Of a stretch of 27,846 bases of DNA, positions 27,391 to 27,846 are shown piece by piece (the first letter of the stretch is position 1; every line of letters starts with the position of its first letter). Both the position numbers and the translations under genes were made by a program. The notes beneath the pieces were generated by a model. It did no database searches. It saw only the letters and a program-made list of their open reading frames with translations, and was not told where the DNA came from. The stretch comes from Neisseriaceae bacterium HSC-16F19. GTDB lineage: Bacteria > Pseudomonadota > Gammaproteobacteria > Burkholderiales > Neisseriaceae. The stretch spans positions 1 to 27,846 of the forward strand of contig NZ_JALJZY010000025.1 of the NCBI RefSeq assembly GCF_024171525.1, given 5' to 3'.

Positions 27391-27846
27391 TCACGCCGCC
27401 GCAGCGGTCTCAATCTCTACCAGCTTGCTCCGGAATTGATGGTAGTCAATCAGGGTGATGCCGGTGCTGTTTTCAAACGGGATTAACCACGTCTCTGTCA
27501 TCTGCCTTATGCGTGTCTGCACATAGGCGGGATTGCCCCATTGTTTCCACGCTGCCTGCCGCAGTGCGGGGATGCTGTCGGCCTGTTCGGGGTGCGGGTC
27601 GTAGCATTCGGCGATGCGGTACAGACACCATGCGGCATCCAATACGGCTTGGCGCACTTCGGTTTCTTTCACGCCGTGGCGTTTGGCCAATGTGCGGATG
27701 CTCCCGCCGTTGATAACGGCATTCAGGGCTTCGATGTGCCAAAGCTGGCGGTCGTATAGCGCGGTGGTGTACAGGGCTACCTGCACGGCGGCGCAGTATT
27801 CGGCAATGATGATGCCGGTCTGTTCGGGGCAGATGGCGCCGTAGGC
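27391..27846 (-). CDS. Phage-type protein of unknown function (partial)
   Basis: The frame is open to the right edge, so the true start lies outside the window; a GTG at 27786 has no ribosome binding site, and the 20 codons before it (ICPEQTGIIIAEYC and neighbours) read as ordinary protein. At least 151 residues are visible: hydrophilic and helical, with VQVALYTTALYDRQLWHIEA, then SIRTLAKRHGVKETEVRQAV, which resembles an HTH, and a C-terminal FENSTGITLIDYHQFRSKLV. I do not recognise a family. It belongs to the element entered through tRNA-Pro. Confidence 0.65.
   Translation of the reverse strand, partial: AYGAICPEQTGIIIAEYCAAVQVALYTTALYDRQLWHIEALNAVINGGSIRTLAKRHGVKETEVRQAVLDAAWCLYRIAECYDPHPEQADSIPALRQAAWKQWGNPAYVQTRIRQMTETWLIPFENSTGITLIDYHQFRSKLVEIETAAAA

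Overview
The window is chromosomal DNA of a naturally transformable member of the Neisseriaceae. Three things point there: about thirty full or near-full copies of AGGCTGCCTGAA / TTCAGGCAGCCT (the DNA uptake sequence dialect recalled for Simonsiella and relatives, not the canonical Neisseria GCCGTCTGAA); Correia-like MITEs; and strongly neisserial proteins such as PheS. Backbone genes are GC-rich. I cannot name the species.

Layout. 1-13674 and its upstream gene to 14027 are ordinary backbone genes: the end of lysC, argB, a YidB-like protein, a uracil/xanthine permease, a GAF protein coupled to ribA, tRNA-Thr and tRNA-Asn, gph-rraA, a DUF455 protein, lolA, nudL with a CbiM-like membrane protein, an acetyl-CoA acetyltransferase, proS, and an ArsC-like reductase with lpxH. 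14089-17772 holds two Correia-type elements flanking an unknown lipoprotein, a solitary HEPN protein with an altered RNase motif, suhB and trmJ. 17864-25712 is the pheS / pheT / ihfA / merR-like block, followed by tRNA-Pro(GGG). From 25864 to the right edge an integrative element or prophage begins: tyrosine integrase, excisionase-like HTH protein, a DUF551 protein and a partial phage-type gene.

The most interesting part is 18854-22612. pheS and pheT, normally adjacent, are separated by about 3.8 kb. The insert carries a small membrane protein, a HEPN-MNT toxin-antitoxin pair with both signature motifs intact, a DpnM-like Dam methylase, a DpnA-like second methylase, a MutH/Sau3AI-family endonuclease in place of DpnB, and a small HTH controller protein. 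The methylases are on the pheS strand; the nuclease and controller are convergent to them. pheT appears to have its own promoter. Strain-variable restriction cassettes between pheS and pheT are known in Neisseria meningitidis (minimal mobile element concept, recalled). Here the cassette combines GATC-type restriction, an enzyme type known in pneumococcus to protect incoming single-stranded DNA, and a TA module, in a lineage that takes up single-stranded DNA.

DNA uptake sequences have several apparent roles. Inverted pairs form terminators between convergent genes, and single copies supply the last codons and the stop (-AA-stop) of four proteins. Two MITE-like repeats abut or supply the stop codons of lysC and trmJ.
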